Source of the DNA: OLB9 sp041392785
GTDB lineage: Bacteria; Bacteroidota; Bacteroidia; Chitinophagales; Saprospiraceae
Reading direction: 5' to 3'
Assembly (NCBI GenBank): GCA_041392785.1
Contig: JAWKLK010000009.1
Location: 62,001 to 126,000 of the forward strand
Length of the DNA stretch: 64,000 nt
Under the pieces are notes generated by a model. That model saw only the letters and a program-made list of their open reading frames with translations. It was not told the origin of the DNA and did not search any database. The position numbers were made by a program, and so were the translations under genes. Below are positions 7,837 to 17,596 of the stretch, piece by piece (positions within the stretch are counted from its first letter, which is position 1; each line of letters starts with the position of its first letter).

Positions 7837-10800
7837 ATTGAATGCTTGTCGTATCAGGAGCAGGTGTAAGTTTTATCACATTTCCAAACTCAGTCCTATA
7901 TCCAATACCAAATCCATATTTTTGTCTGAGTTGTCCTAAGTTTACGGGATCAATGTCTGAACGCCCATAGTGTCTGATTTTCAATTTTTTATCATCTGTC
8001 AATAAAAATTCAATGGCGTAATCAGGCAATACTTGATTCACCGCTACACCCTGATTTTGAAGTATGTAATTTGCACCCAAGTTTAATGAAAATCTTTCAT
8101 CCAAAAATTTAAACTTATTTTTTAATGTAAAATTTATTTCATCTGGAAGCAAAATACTAGAATTGTACAGATTGCCAGATATGGCATTATTGTGCAAACC
8201 CAATTCAAAATCTACATCAGATAAAACACCGTTATCGGAAATAACTGAATTCAACAAATTAGTAATGTGCATGGACAATTGACTGGATAAAAATTCGCTC
8301 AGTGTATTTACTCCAACCGACTGTAAACCATCTGTCCCAAATAAATCTGATATACTATTAGATGGTAAAAATGTATTTAACACTATCAATCCCAGTACCT
8401 GACTATTGAGTTCTAGTTCATTATTTCTGATTAATCTTAATTTACTATCTGCAAATGATGCTAGCTCAGGCGCTAGATTTGGAAATGATACGTCAAAGGA
8501 AATAATTGGACTAAAAAGAGTACCACCTAAAATCAACTTGAGATCTACGTCAGTTCTCTGATCTGCAGCCCTCTGAGTTTCTTCAGGTGCCAGAGTTAGG
8601 TATTCTTCAATAAATGGGCTGATACTCGTCCTGGATCTATAGTTTGCAGTGATATCCAATGTTGTATTTAGTGGGTCACCTGTCCATCTGATCAATCCAC
8701 CTCTTTCTACCACAAAGGGTTTTGCCACTGGTAACAAAGATACTGTAAAAAGATATTCTCCTTGTTCTATTTCATAAGTACCGAACATTTCCAAGTCTTC
8801 GTTTTTTGACATAGTGATGAAAAGGTCGCCCCTTCCTCTACCCTTTATTATGTCTCCTTTGGCTTCATCAAAAATGATACTTGCTTCTGCATCAGGTGTT
8901 ATAGATAGCGTCATTTCTAAAGTAATATTTGATACATCTCTCTCCTTCTCCTTAAATGTTGTATCCGTTTTACTTACAAATTTAATAACACTTTCATTTT
9001 TCACATACCCAGTATTATTCACTGGAATATAAAGTCTAGAACCTTCTCTTGTGACCCCTTGAATTGTTATAAATAAATCAGAAAATAATCCTTTGAAAAC
9101 TACATTAAAATCACCTATTCCATATCCATAATAAACATCATTATCAGCCTTAGTGGTATTGAGTCCAATGATATTTTTACCTGTTACTGAGGCTTCAACT
9201 CCAAAATTTTTAAAGAGTGCGTGTGTGAGTTTCCCTTGAATTATCCCATCATTGCCGTTTTCATCTTTTATAATCACATTTTCAAAAACTATGTCTTTTT
9301 CAGAAACAGTAAAATATTGATTATCAAAATAGTAGGTTGCCCCATTGACCAAAACTCTAGTAGATCCATCTTTGACATGGCCTTTGCCTGACAATACAAT
9401 ATCTTTCCCTTTACCATTGATTTTTATATCCGCCACAACCTTACCTGTAGTATTTGAAATACCGTCTTTAAGCAAATGTTGCAATAAATCTAATGGAGCA
9501 TCACGCAACTTAGCTTTGCCATCTACACTTTTTGAATTAATGGCATATAGCAAATCCGCTCCAAAAAATTCACCTAAACTGGCTTTGACCTTGATATCAT
9601 TAGAATTTTCTACCCCAAAGTCGACAAACAAATTGCCATACCCAGTTTTATTTACCTGAAAATCAGGCACGTTGATATAACCTTGTATAGATTTGCTCTT
9701 CTCGAAGATATCGTTTACTTGAACCGATATGGAAGAGACGCCACTTAGCTTGAATTTCTCTTCCTTCATAACCCTATTTAGAAGATTTATGTCAAAATTT
9801 TGGAGTTCAACATGTACACCACGACTATCATTGATATCATACACATCTATTGTCCTATTACCATCCGTGATATTGAAGTTGTCAATATTTACAAATCCTT
9901 TACCGAATAAAAAAGTATTTCCCTCTGTCACTTTCCAAGCAGCTCCTAGCATGTTTATTGTAGTATTGTCTAGGTCTAAAGAAATGCCTTTGTCTGTGGA
10001 TTTAATATTTCCTTTTATATTAATTTGTTCAAATGAATCAAGTAATCTCTCAGTACTTACATCAAAAGTCAATGCATCTCCTGAAAACGATGTATTCAAA
10101 TATACTGGATAAAAATCTGTGCCAAAGGCTTTTGCTTCTTCCACACTTGCAATGAAGCTACCATTTTGGTCACTTGCGGATGTCAATATATCAATGGACT
10201 TAAATACTTGATCTTTATACCAAATTTCACCTATTCTACCCGCTACAGAAAAACTATGTTTATCAGTATTGATATGCCCTTTGAGATTTAGTTTTTTAAT
10301 GCTATGGATAGGAACAGCCATTAACGACAGAATATTCTGACTGTCATCCAATTTAAGTTTAAATTTAAAATCTTGCTTGGTGACTTGATCAATTGTGGTT
10401 TCCTTTGATTTAGTAAAACCGTTAAAATGGTATAAAGCTGTGGATTTCAACCCTTTAAAAATATCTTCTACATTGTAAATACCTTCTATTTCTCCTTGTA
10501 CAAAATCTCCATCCAACATTATATATCGAGTTCCACTTACGGATTGTCTCGCTATCAATTTTATTTTTTCAAGGACTTGGACGGTGTCTTGCTTTTTCAC
10601 TTTTACATCAGAAAAATCGATTTCCCCAATAAAATCATTTAGGTTACTCCCCGAAGTATTAATGCTCAAATCACCACTAAAAGCAAGTGGGCTTTTATAT
10701 AAATTCAATGCATGTAAGTCAAGATTATCAATTTCAGAAGTAAAATTTAAAAAAGCTTTATTATTGAGAAATTGGATTTCACCATCGAATAGCAACTGTA

Positions 10801-12661
10801 TATTGGGATCAGCCGAAGTAAATTTTCCGTCAAAAGTATTTTTTTCAATAATCCCATTCAAAACCAAATTTTTGTATTCATATGATTTGAATGTAAGGGA
10901 TTCTATGACAGCAAGTAAATCAGCTTTCACCGTGTTCAGTGTGAGCCCAAAACCGTCCGTGACTTTGGATTTAAAATTGGCTCGACCTAGGTCTGGATTG
11001 TCACTCCAACGACCTAGATCAAAATTAAATAGATTGAGATTTCCACTGTATCGCGCTTTTGCAGAGCCTTCACTGAGGTCCAAACGCATATCTAGTTCAG
11101 TGATGCCTAGATCGGAATTCAAATTTCCATAGGCCACAAAATCGTGTAAATAACCATCAAACCGTCCAGAGAAATTGAGGTTTCCCAATTTTTCAAAATT
11201 TTCTGGGGCATTAAATTGCGGAAATATCGTCTTGATTTTTTGTGTGCTGGTATTGAGTCTATCTACTCTAACATTGAGCAAAGTATTGTCAGAATCCAAT
11301 AAATCTCGGGTATTAAAGATGCCTTCAACTTCAAAATAATCCCACATTCGTAAATGCATATCATTTCCTCCTAGATTATTTATCCTTCCAAAATACTTAC
11401 CGGAAATATGGACTGTTTCATTTTTGTTTCTACTTAGAAATGTATTGCGATCCAATGATCCTACAAAGTGCAATAAATCCCCAATATATACCTTGGAGTC
11501 TATAAAATTGCATTGAATGGAGACCTCATTAAGGAAATCTCTAAATGCATAGGTGCTGCCATAACTCATTGAAATTTTATCAGATAGAAATGACTTTTGA
11601 GTATTGAGTTTAAATCCTGTAAAGTCCATCATATTTGGTGCAACGGTGACGGAATCAAATCCAACATTTTCTATAACAAATCCATGATTATCAATGGCGC
11701 TGACTTGAAAATTTTGAAACTCCATACCCTTCCATGATATGAATGAAAAATTAGAAATGGACAAATTGATCTTATCAAAATAAAAATTTTGGAAGTCAAT
11801 CCAATCCGCATTAACAGGAACAATTAGCGCATTGCTTTTCCCAAACTTGCCGTTAGTAATGTTTAACTTACCTATGTTTAGGTCAAACTCGCGGGCACCG
11901 CCATCAAAATTGAGCAGGTCTAGGATAGGACTTTTATCACTCTTACTTATAGCCAATTCATCATCAATTTCACAAGTATAATCATAGACTTCAGTAAAAA
12001 AAACTGGCCCGTCCAGTGTTATAGACTTAATATCAAATGCATTGCATGCCAAATCCAAATGACGCAATATAATCTCGCCTTCTGTTACGTTTATAAAGTT
12101 CTTCTTACCATTATTCTCATTATGTATTTTGACTCTGATGTTATTCAGTTGCAATTGGCGGAGACCAAGATTTAAAACCGTCTTTGAATTTTTATTTTCC
12201 GATGCAAAGTGCGACAAAAAAGCTGACAAATTTGATTTGCCCTCTCCTACTTTGGTATGGATATTTAAATCGATGTCTCTAAGTCCTACAAATGACAGAT
12301 CTAATGTATTATTTAAAACGAAAAACAGGTTTTTTGTCACCGAAAGATTGATGCTACCACCCGAAAATAAAGTATCCATGTCTTTTACCACTGTCACACC
12401 CTGTACTATGGCACCATCCCACGGACTTATGATTAATTTATTAGCTGAGATGTTTGTTTCTGTCTTCTCACTCAAATAGGTAGTAACTTTCTTACCCAAA
12501 TACGTTTGAACAGATGAAATTTGAAGCAATAACAAGGCGATAAACAATAAAACAATTGTTGTCAAAATGATCCTCCGTGTCCATTTCCAGATGATACTAC
12601 CACGCCCAATGTCTAAAAGCGATCCACCATTATTTTCGTCCCTTGGAGTCAATACACTCAA
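7835..12661 (-). CDS. tamB: TamB-like translocation and assembly module protein
   Basis: TamB-type proteins are anchored in the inner membrane, span the periplasm as a long beta-taco groove and act in outer-membrane assembly and phospholipid transport. This 1608-residue protein has a single N-terminal membrane helix (about residues 30-49) after a basic WKWTRR, long AsmA-like beta-rich repeats, and a C-terminal TamB/DUF490 region with RGGLIRWTGDPLNTTLDI, a VDLKLILGG segment and SQVLGLIVLNTFLP. The C-terminal motifs carry the assignment; the N-terminal two thirds are poorly conserved in the family. The start codon is TTG at 12661. No tamA-like gene is adjacent, which is common in Bacteroidota. 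Confidence 0.88.
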   Translation of the reverse strand: MSVLTPRDENNGGSLLDIGRGSIIWKWTRRIILTTIVLLFIALLLLQISSVQTYLGKKVTTYLSEKTETNISANKLIISPWDGAIVQGVTVVKDMDTLFSGGSINLSVTKNLFFVLNNTLDLSFVGLRDIDLNIHTKVGEGKSNLSAFLSHFASENKNSKTVLNLGLRQLQLNNIRVKIHNENNGKKNFINVTEGEIILRHLDLACNAFDIKSITLDGPVFFTEVYDYTCEIDDELAISKSDKSPILDLLNFDGGAREFDLNIGKLNITNGKFGKSNALIVPVNADWIDFQNFYFDKINLSISNFSFISWKGMEFQNFQVSAIDNHGFVIENVGFDSVTVAPNMMDFTGFKLNTQKSFLSDKISMSYGSTYAFRDFLNEVSIQCNFIDSKVYIGDLLHFVGSLDRNTFLSRNKNETVHISGKYFGRINNLGGNDMHLRMWDYFEVEGIFNTRDLLDSDNTLLNVRVDRLNTSTQKIKTIFPQFNAPENFEKLGNLNFSGRFDGYLHDFVAYGNLNSDLGITELDMRLDLSEGSAKARYSGNLNLFNFDLGRWSDNPDLGRANFKSKVTDGFGLTLNTVKADLLAVIESLTFKSYEYKNLVLNGIIEKNTFDGKFTSADPNIQLLFDGEIQFLNNKAFLNFTSEIDNLDLHALNLYKSPLAFSGDLSINTSGSNLNDFIGEIDFSDVKVKKQDTVQVLEKIKLIARQSVSGTRYIMLDGDFVQGEIEGIYNVEDIFKGLKSTALYHFNGFTKSKETTIDQVTKQDFKFKLKLDDSQNILSLMAVPIHSIKKLNLKGHINTDKHSFSVAGRIGEIWYKDQVFKSIDILTSASDQNGSFIASVEEAKAFGTDFYPVYLNTSFSGDALTFDVSTERLLDSFEQINIKGNIKSTDKGISLDLDNTTINMLGAAWKVTEGNTFLFGKGFVNIDNFNITDGNRTIDVYDINDSRGVHVELQNFDINLLNRVMKEEKFKLSGVSSISVQVNDIFEKSKSIQGYINVPDFQVNKTGYGNLFVDFGVENSNDIKVKASLGEFFGADLLYAINSKSVDGKAKLRDAPLDLLQHLLKDGISNTTGKVVADIKINGKGKDIVLSGKGHVKDGSTRVLVNGATYYFDNQYFTVSEKDIVFENVIIKDENGNDGIIQGKLTHALFKNFGVEASVTGKNIIGLNTTKADNDVYYGYGIGDFNVVFKGLFSDLFITIQGVTREGSRLYIPVNNTGYVKNESVIKFVSKTDTTFKEKERDVSNITLEMTLSITPDAEASIIFDEAKGDIIKGRGRGDLFITMSKNEDLEMFGTYEIEQGEYLFTVSLLPVAKPFVVERGGLIRWTGDPLNTTLDITANYRSRTSISPFIEEYLTLAPEETQRAADQRTDVDLKLILGGTLFSPIISFDVSFPNLAPELASFADSKLRLIRNNELELNSQVLGLIVLNTFLPSNSISDLFGTDGLQSVGVNTLSEFLSSQLSMHITNLLNSVISDNGVLSDVDFELGLHNNAISGNLYNSSILLPDEINFTLKNKFKFLDERFSLNLGANYILQNQGVAVNQVLPDYAIEFLLTDDKKLKIRHYGRSDIDPVNLGQLRQKYGFGIGYRTEFGNVIKLTPAPDTTSIQ

Positions 12662-13011
12662 TTTAGATAAAAACGCCTAAAGATACGCTATTACTAAATT
12701 TTCTGTGATGATTAACAAATCTTTAATGTGCGATATATATATTGAAGTATTCGCAGTTTTTAGGTTGAAAATCTTTAAGTATTTGCTTATCGTACTTTCC
12801 AATAATAAAACTTTGGCTGATTGGTAAAAAAGATGAAAATGCAATTATTAACAATCTTAAGATTGGTATGCTTAAAAGTTTTTAATCTTATAAAATAAAA
12901 ATGCCCAAGGTGAATACATTCGTGCAAGGATCATCCCTAACAACAATAGATGCAAATTTTTAGAATAAAAGCCGGATTGATGACTGTTTAAAAGCTTTAC
13001 ATTCAAAAAAT
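12662..13011. other. Intergenic region between folP and tamB
   Basis: About 350 AT-rich bases upstream of tamB and downstream of folP, both on the minus strand. A near match to the -7 element (minus-strand TATCTTTA at 12685-12678) lies about 20 bases before the tamB start. Nothing else is recognisable: no tRNA fold, and only a 20-codon frame at 12901 that I do not believe in. Confidence 0.45.
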
Positions 13012-13905
13012 CTAATCCTGTTTTTGCATTGTTTGGTAAAGCACAATGCACTCTTTGGCCTCTTTGATGTCATGAACTCTTAAAATTTTGGCTCCTTTGG
13101 TCAAAGCTAGTGTATTTAGTATTGATGTACCATTCAGTGAATTCTCAGCATTAGTATGCAACACTTTGGAGACCATGGACTTACGAGAAAAACCTACAAG
13201 CATTGGCCTGTCAAAAATAGAAAATGATGACAAATCCCTCAAAAGTGCATAGTTATGTTCCACTGCTTTTCCAAAGCCAAATCCAGGGTCAATAATGATA
13301 TCTTTTATACCATGTACTTCGGCTTGGTGTATTTGTCGGGCAAAAAAAGCAAGCACATCCATCGTCACATTGTCATATTGTGGATTCTCTTGCATAGTTT
13401 TTGGCACCCCCTGCATGTGCATCAATATAATAGGTGCATCATAGCTAGCTACGGTGGCAAACATATGACTGTCAAAATTGCCCCCTGATATATCATTAAT
13501 AATACTTGCTCCACCTTCTAGACAAAATGCGGCTGTATCTGCATGCAATGTGTCTATTGATATCAGAATCTCAGGAAATTCCCGCATCAAAGATGGTAAA
13601 ACAGCTTTAAAGGCGTCTATTTCCACTTCGGAATCAATGATTTCTGAACCCGGCTTGCTAGACATAACACCGATATCGATCAAATTGCATCCAAGAAGTT
13701 GTGCTTCCTCTACGTATTGAAAGATGGCATCTAGCGAAACTCGACGAGATGCCTTATAGAATGAATCAGTATTTACATTAATAACACCCATCACTTCTGG
13801 AGATGAAAAATCTACTAATGTGCCCCTACAATTCATTAAAAAACTTCTTGATATATGTGTGTGCATGTCCATCAAATTGAACACAAAAATATATTTATTA
13901 CTCAT
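13012..13905 (-). CDS. folP: Dihydropteroate synthase
   Basis: FolP condenses 6-hydroxymethyl-7,8-dihydropterin pyrophosphate with p-aminobenzoate in folate synthesis. Visible motifs are MGVINVNTDSFYKAS (loop 1), LIDIGVMSSKPGSE (loop 2), ISIDTLHADTAAF, INDISGG, ILMHMQGVPKTMQ, IIDPGFGFGK, and GFSRKSM near the end, so the TIM-barrel order is complete. Loop 1 reads NVNTDSF in place of the common NVTPDSF, and loop 2 has SSKPG in place of STRPG. The first 23 residues look unconserved; a start at residue 24 (MNCRG, 13836) fits homologues better. folC lies far away at 39.3 kb. Confidence 0.92.
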   Translation of the reverse strand: MSNKYIFVFNLMDMHTHISRSFLMNCRGTLVDFSSPEVMGVINVNTDSFYKASRRVSLDAIFQYVEEAQLLGCNLIDIGVMSSKPGSEIIDSEVEIDAFKAVLPSLMREFPEILISIDTLHADTAAFCLEGGASIINDISGGNFDSHMFATVASYDAPIILMHMQGVPKTMQENPQYDNVTMDVLAFFARQIHQAEVHGIKDIIIDPGFGFGKAVEHNYALLRDLSSFSIFDRPMLVGFSRKSMVSKVLHTNAENSLNGTSILNTLALTKGAKILRVHDIKEAKECIVLYQTMQKQD

Positions 13906-14202
13906 AAATCATTCATACTAAATCAAATAAATCTTCAAAAAAATTCAAGTAAAAACAAATGCAACTTTTTGACAATTGCACATTTTTACAATCCCTTGTG
14001 TAACATAAATCACTCTTGTAGCATAGATATATTACACTAAATGCTACTGTATAGCGCATTCATTTATAAGATTTATATTCAAAAAATTGATTTTATCAAT
14101 ATAAAATTTTATTAGCTTTTCATATATAATTTTTTTACATATAATTTTTTTTAACATTAATTATTTGGGTGTTAATAAATTAGATTATATCTTGCGCAGT
14201 CT

Positions 14203-15549
14203 TTGGCAAAATTAAGGCCATTTTTTTTCATTTTCACCGTAAAACTTAAGATTTTGAAACTCAAATTTTCAAAAATTCAAGGACAGCGTAATAAACTTTT
14301 TGATATCTTTATCTCGTTGAGCATAGCCGGTATTATTATATTAAATTATAATACAAGAAAAGACAATACACAATTGGTTAGACCAACGATGAGTTCTATA
14401 AATACCACAGAGAATAGTATTTTTGGATTTAATCAGGACTCCTTTTCGATTCAAGAAAATGTCATTCAGAAAAATGACTTTTTTGGTGCCATTCTTCAAG
14501 CATATAACCTTCCAACAAATTTAATCTTATTATTAGAACACGAAGCAAAGGATATTTTCAATCTTAGAAATATACAAGCGGGCAAAAAATATCATGTCAT
14601 CAAACGCAATGAATGTGATGAAACACCATTGGCCATTGTGTACGAGCCAGATAATTATAAGTATGTGGTGTATGATTTTAGAGATAAGGTAGATGTCAGA
14701 TTAGTTGAAAAAGAAGTCGATACAAGAGTTGAAAGTGCGCATGGCAAAATTGATGGTTCATTATGGGCTTCATTGGATAAACAAGGTATTGACGCTAGTA
14801 TCATAGATCTTATGGAAGATGCCTTATCTAGTAGTGTAGATTTCTATCATGCAAAGAAAGATGATGAATACAAAATTATTTTTGAAAGAAAATATGTAGA
14901 TGGCAAAGCGGTCGGCATTGGTAAACTATTGGCAGCGCAATATTCCAATGATGGCGGCACTAATTACTCTATTTTATATGAAGATAATGGCCAATCTGGG
15001 TATTTTGACATTGAAGGTCGTCCAGCAAAAAAGTCATTCCTAAAATCCCCTGTGAAATATTCTAAAATTTCTTCAGGCTTCAGTATGCGTAGATTCCACC
15101 CTATTAAGAGAGTAAACATACCGCATTACGGAACAGACTACGCAGCCCCTTACGGCACTGAGATCAGAGCGGTGGCTGATGGCACAGTGAGTGCAGCTTC
15201 ATATACCAGTGGAAATGGAAAATTTGTAAAAATAAAACACGACAATACTTACGAGACCCAATATCTTCATATGTCTAGGTTTGCCAAGGGTATTCGCCCT
15301 GGACAGCATGTCAAACAAGGTGAAACAATTGGATACGTTGGAGCCACAGGGTTAGCTACAGGACCTCATGTATGTTTTAGATTTTGGAAAAATGGCAAAC
15401 AGGTGAATCATTTAAAAGAAAAATTGCCTTCCCCAGTGCCAATGAATATGACGGAACTGCCTAAATATTTCCAACATCGCGATGAAATGATCTCAAAATT
15501 GAATAGTGTAGGTGCTAAAGAAGTGGCATCAATCTATCAAAGACCGTAG
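14203..15549 (+). CDS. M23 family metallopeptidase, membrane-anchored
   Basis: A LytM-type peptidoglycan endopeptidase or regulator. An N-terminal hydrophobic segment (about residues 31-48, KLFDIFISLSIAGIIIL) anchors it, with the rest in the periplasm. A linker domain follows, then the M23 domain at about residues 285-405: HYGTDYAA holds the His and Asp zinc ligands, YLHMSRF follows, and the last motif is GPHVCFRFWKNGK. The usual last motif is HxH, so the third zinc ligand His is Cys here, a change I associate with a Bacteroidota subgroup. The listed start is TTG; a later TTG at residue 18 is possible. The gene stands alone. Confidence 0.88.
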   Translation: MAKLRPFFFIFTVKLKILKLKFSKIQGQRNKLFDIFISLSIAGIIILNYNTRKDNTQLVRPTMSSINTTENSIFGFNQDSFSIQENVIQKNDFFGAILQAYNLPTNLILLLEHEAKDIFNLRNIQAGKKYHVIKRNECDETPLAIVYEPDNYKYVVYDFRDKVDVRLVEKEVDTRVESAHGKIDGSLWASLDKQGIDASIIDLMEDALSSSVDFYHAKKDDEYKIIFERKYVDGKAVGIGKLLAAQYSNDGGTNYSILYEDNGQSGYFDIEGRPAKKSFLKSPVKYSKISSGFSMRRFHPIKRVNIPHYGTDYAAPYGTEIRAVADGTVSAASYTSGNGKFVKIKHDNTYETQYLHMSRFAKGIRPGQHVKQGETIGYVGATGLATGPHVCFRFWKNGKQVNHLKEKLPSPVPMNMTELPKYFQHRDEMISKLNSVGAKEVASIYQRP

Positions 15550-15683
15550 CACCAAAAGGTCCATTAGGGATTGTAGTTATATAGTTGGGAAAATTATATA
15601 AGCAGACATATCTTCAGATTATCAACATCTGACTCAATAATTTAGGTACAATTTTTGTGGTACATATGCTACAAATATATCAT

Positions 15684-16022
15684 ATGTTCCAATTGTATGT
15701 CATTGAATTACGGAAGACCGTCTATACCGAAAATAAAAAGTTTAGAGATGCCAACCCACAATTCAATGGTGTAAATGAATGCCTCTATGTTGGGATGACC
15801 AGTAAATCTCCTAAAGAAAGGTTTGAGCAGCATAAAAAGCGCATTCAGAGTAAAAAAGGTGTGCACATTGCTTCCAACTATGTCTACAAATATGGCATTT
15901 TCTTAAGACCGAGCCTTTATCAAAATTTACCTAAATATTCCAATAGAGAAGATGCTCTCAAAGCAGAACAAAGCTTAGCAAATGCTTTAAAACAACAGAG
16001 ATACGCTGTGTGGGTGAATTGA
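15684..16022 (+). CDS. Small GIY-YIG-like nuclease-fold protein
   Basis: About 112 residues from the start MFQLYVIELRK; in-frame starts also exist at GTG 15657 and ATG 15666. The fold signals are LYVIEL, then CLYVGMTSKSPKERFEQHK with the Arg typical of the GIY-YIG core, and a late Glu in ALKAEQSLANAL, ending YAVWVN. The first motif is YVI rather than GIY. Known relatives are short stand-alone proteins of unknown role in many bacteria; nuclease activity is not established. There is no link to the flanking M23 and asnS genes beyond order. Confidence 0.65.
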   Translation: MFQLYVIELRKTVYTENKKFRDANPQFNGVNECLYVGMTSKSPKERFEQHKKRIQSKKGVHIASNYVYKYGIFLRPSLYQNLPKYSNREDALKAEQSLANALKQQRYAVWVN

Positions 16023-16036
16023 AATGTTTATTTCAA
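16019..16036 (+). terminator. Short hairpin over the stop codon of the GIY-YIG-like gene
   Basis: TTGAAAT-GTTT-ATTTCAA forms a perfect 7-bp stem that includes the TGA stop (16020-16022), followed by a T-containing stretch. AT-rich and short, so only a possible terminator. Confidence 0.4.
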
Positions 16037-16134
16037 CTTGTTTCAAATTCCTAATTTTACTAAATCCAATGCCATTGTCCAGTTGAAGTAAGAGTCAAAA
16101 TCGCCACCTATATCATCAAACCAGAATTATTTTT

Positions 16135-16142
16135 TACTTTTG
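16135..16142 (+). promoter_or_regulatory. -7 element (TACTTTTG) of asnS
   Basis: An exact TAnnTTTG match ends 20 bases before the ATG of asnS, a spacing usual for Bacteroidota promoters. No clear TTG element is seen 19 bases further up. Confidence 0.5.
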
Positions 16143-16162
16143 CGCTTCATATTTCGTTTGCA

Positions 16163-17596
16163 ATGATCAGAAGAACAAAAATTAAGGATATTTTTAACTC
16201 CCCAACAGATCAATCTTATACAGTGATGGGCTGGGTAAGGACATTTAGAAACAATCAGTTTATAGCCCTTAATGACGGATCAACTTTATCCAATCTTCAG
16301 GTAGTGGTTGGTCTAGACTTGCTGGACATGACTATCCTCAAAAGGATCACGACAGGAGCATCTTTGAGTGTGCAAGGCACTTTGGTGCCGTCTCAAGGCA
16401 AAGGCCAATCCGTAGAATTGATTGCTGAGTCAGTAGGAATATTGGGTGATTGTGATGCTGAAGTATTTCCGTTACAACCAAAAAGACACAGCTTAGAATT
16501 TTTAAGAGAAATAGCGCATTTAAGAATGCGCACAAACACCTTTAGTGCTGTATTCAGAGTGCGGCATGCACTCGCCTATGGTATCCATAAATTTTTCAAT
16601 GATAGAGGGTTTGTGTACTGGCATAGCCCGATTATAACAGGCAGCGATGCTGAAGGTGCAGGAGAAATGTTTCAAGTGACCACGCTCAATTTACTAAACC
16701 CTCCAAAGTCAGAAGATGGACAGATTAATTTCAAAAAGGATTTCTTTGGAAAATCGACCAATCTGACAGTTTCAGGGCAATTGGAAGGAGAATTGGCCGC
16801 TTTAGCTCTCGGTCAAATTTACACCTTTGGACCCACATTTAGAGCAGAAAATTCTAATACTTCACGTCATTTGGCAGAGTTTTGGATGATCGAGCCAGAA
16901 GTAGCTTTTGCCGACCTTGAAGACAATATGGATCTGGCAGAAGACATGCTCAAATATCTTATGCAATATGTTATGGACCATTGTACTGAAGATTTGGCAT
17001 TTTTAGAACAAAGGCTCATCGAAGAAGACAAACAGAAACCTCAACAAGAAAGAGCAGAGATGTCACTGCTAGAAAAGCTTCGTTTTTGTTTAGCACAACC
17101 TTTTGAGCGGATTACCTATACTGAGGCTATCGATATTTTAAAAAATTCCACTCCAAATAAAAAGGGGAAATTCCAATATACAATAGAAAATTGGGGTGCT
17201 GATTTACAGTCAGAACATGAGAGATATCTCGTGGAAAAACACTTTAAAAAGCCTGTCATTCTGACCAATTATCCTAAAGATATCAAAGCCTTCTACATGC
17301 GTCTCAATGAAGATGGTAAGACTGTCAGGGCTATGGATGTATTATTTCCAGGCATAGGAGAGATCATCGGTGGTTCGCAGCGAGAAGAACGCTATGATTT
17401 ACTAGTAAACAGGATGCAAGAAATGCATATTCCAATTGGTGAGATGGATTGGTTTTTAGATACTCGAAAATTTGGCTCCGTACAACACGCTGGATTTGGC
17501 TTAGGATTTGAGCGCCTTGTACAGTTTATCACCGGAATGTCCAATATCAGAGACGTCATACCTTTTCCAAGATATCCAGGCAATGCCGAATTTTAG
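16163..17596 (+). CDS. asnS: Asparaginyl-tRNA synthetase
   Basis: A class IIb aminoacyl-tRNA synthetase that charges tRNA-Asn. The 477-residue protein has an N-terminal OB-fold anticodon-binding domain (VMGWVRTFRNNQFIALNDGS), then the catalytic core: FVYWHSPIITGSDAEGAGEMF, motif 2 FRAENSNTSRHLAEFWMIEPE (about residue 229) and motif 3 GFGLGFERLVQFITGM near the end, closing with the AsnRS-type IPFPRYPG. Length is normal. The next gene starts inside its last codons, so the two are probably cotranscribed. Confidence 0.97.
   Translation: MIRRTKIKDIFNSPTDQSYTVMGWVRTFRNNQFIALNDGSTLSNLQVVVGLDLLDMTILKRITTGASLSVQGTLVPSQGKGQSVELIAESVGILGDCDAEVFPLQPKRHSLEFLREIAHLRMRTNTFSAVFRVRHALAYGIHKFFNDRGFVYWHSPIITGSDAEGAGEMFQVTTLNLLNPPKSEDGQINFKKDFFGKSTNLTVSGQLEGELAALALGQIYTFGPTFRAENSNTSRHLAEFWMIEPEVAFADLEDNMDLAEDMLKYLMQYVMDHCTEDLAFLEQRLIEEDKQKPQQERAEMSLLEKLRFCLAQPFERITYTEAIDILKNSTPNKKGKFQYTIENWGADLQSEHERYLVEKHFKKPVILTNYPKDIKAFYMRLNEDGKTVRAMDVLFPGIGEIIGGSQREERYDLLVNRMQEMHIPIGEMDWFLDTRKFGSVQHAGFGLGFERLVQFITGMSNIRDVIPFPRYPGNAEF

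Noticed and set aside
10584..11132. A 182-codon plus-strand frame opposite tamB
   Set aside because: It lies fully inside the tamB gene on the other strand, is rich in Ser, Lys and Pro as antisense frames of AT-rich genes are, and has no domain signature.
12901..12963. A 20-codon frame between folP and tamB
   Set aside because: Too short, no ribosome-binding or promoter evidence, and no similarity to a known peptide.
17508..17582. A start for the membrane protein 75 bases upstream of 17583
   Set aside because: That extension reads through the conserved C-terminal codons of asnS in another frame and looks like no signal or domain; the ATG at 17583 directly precedes the helix-containing region.
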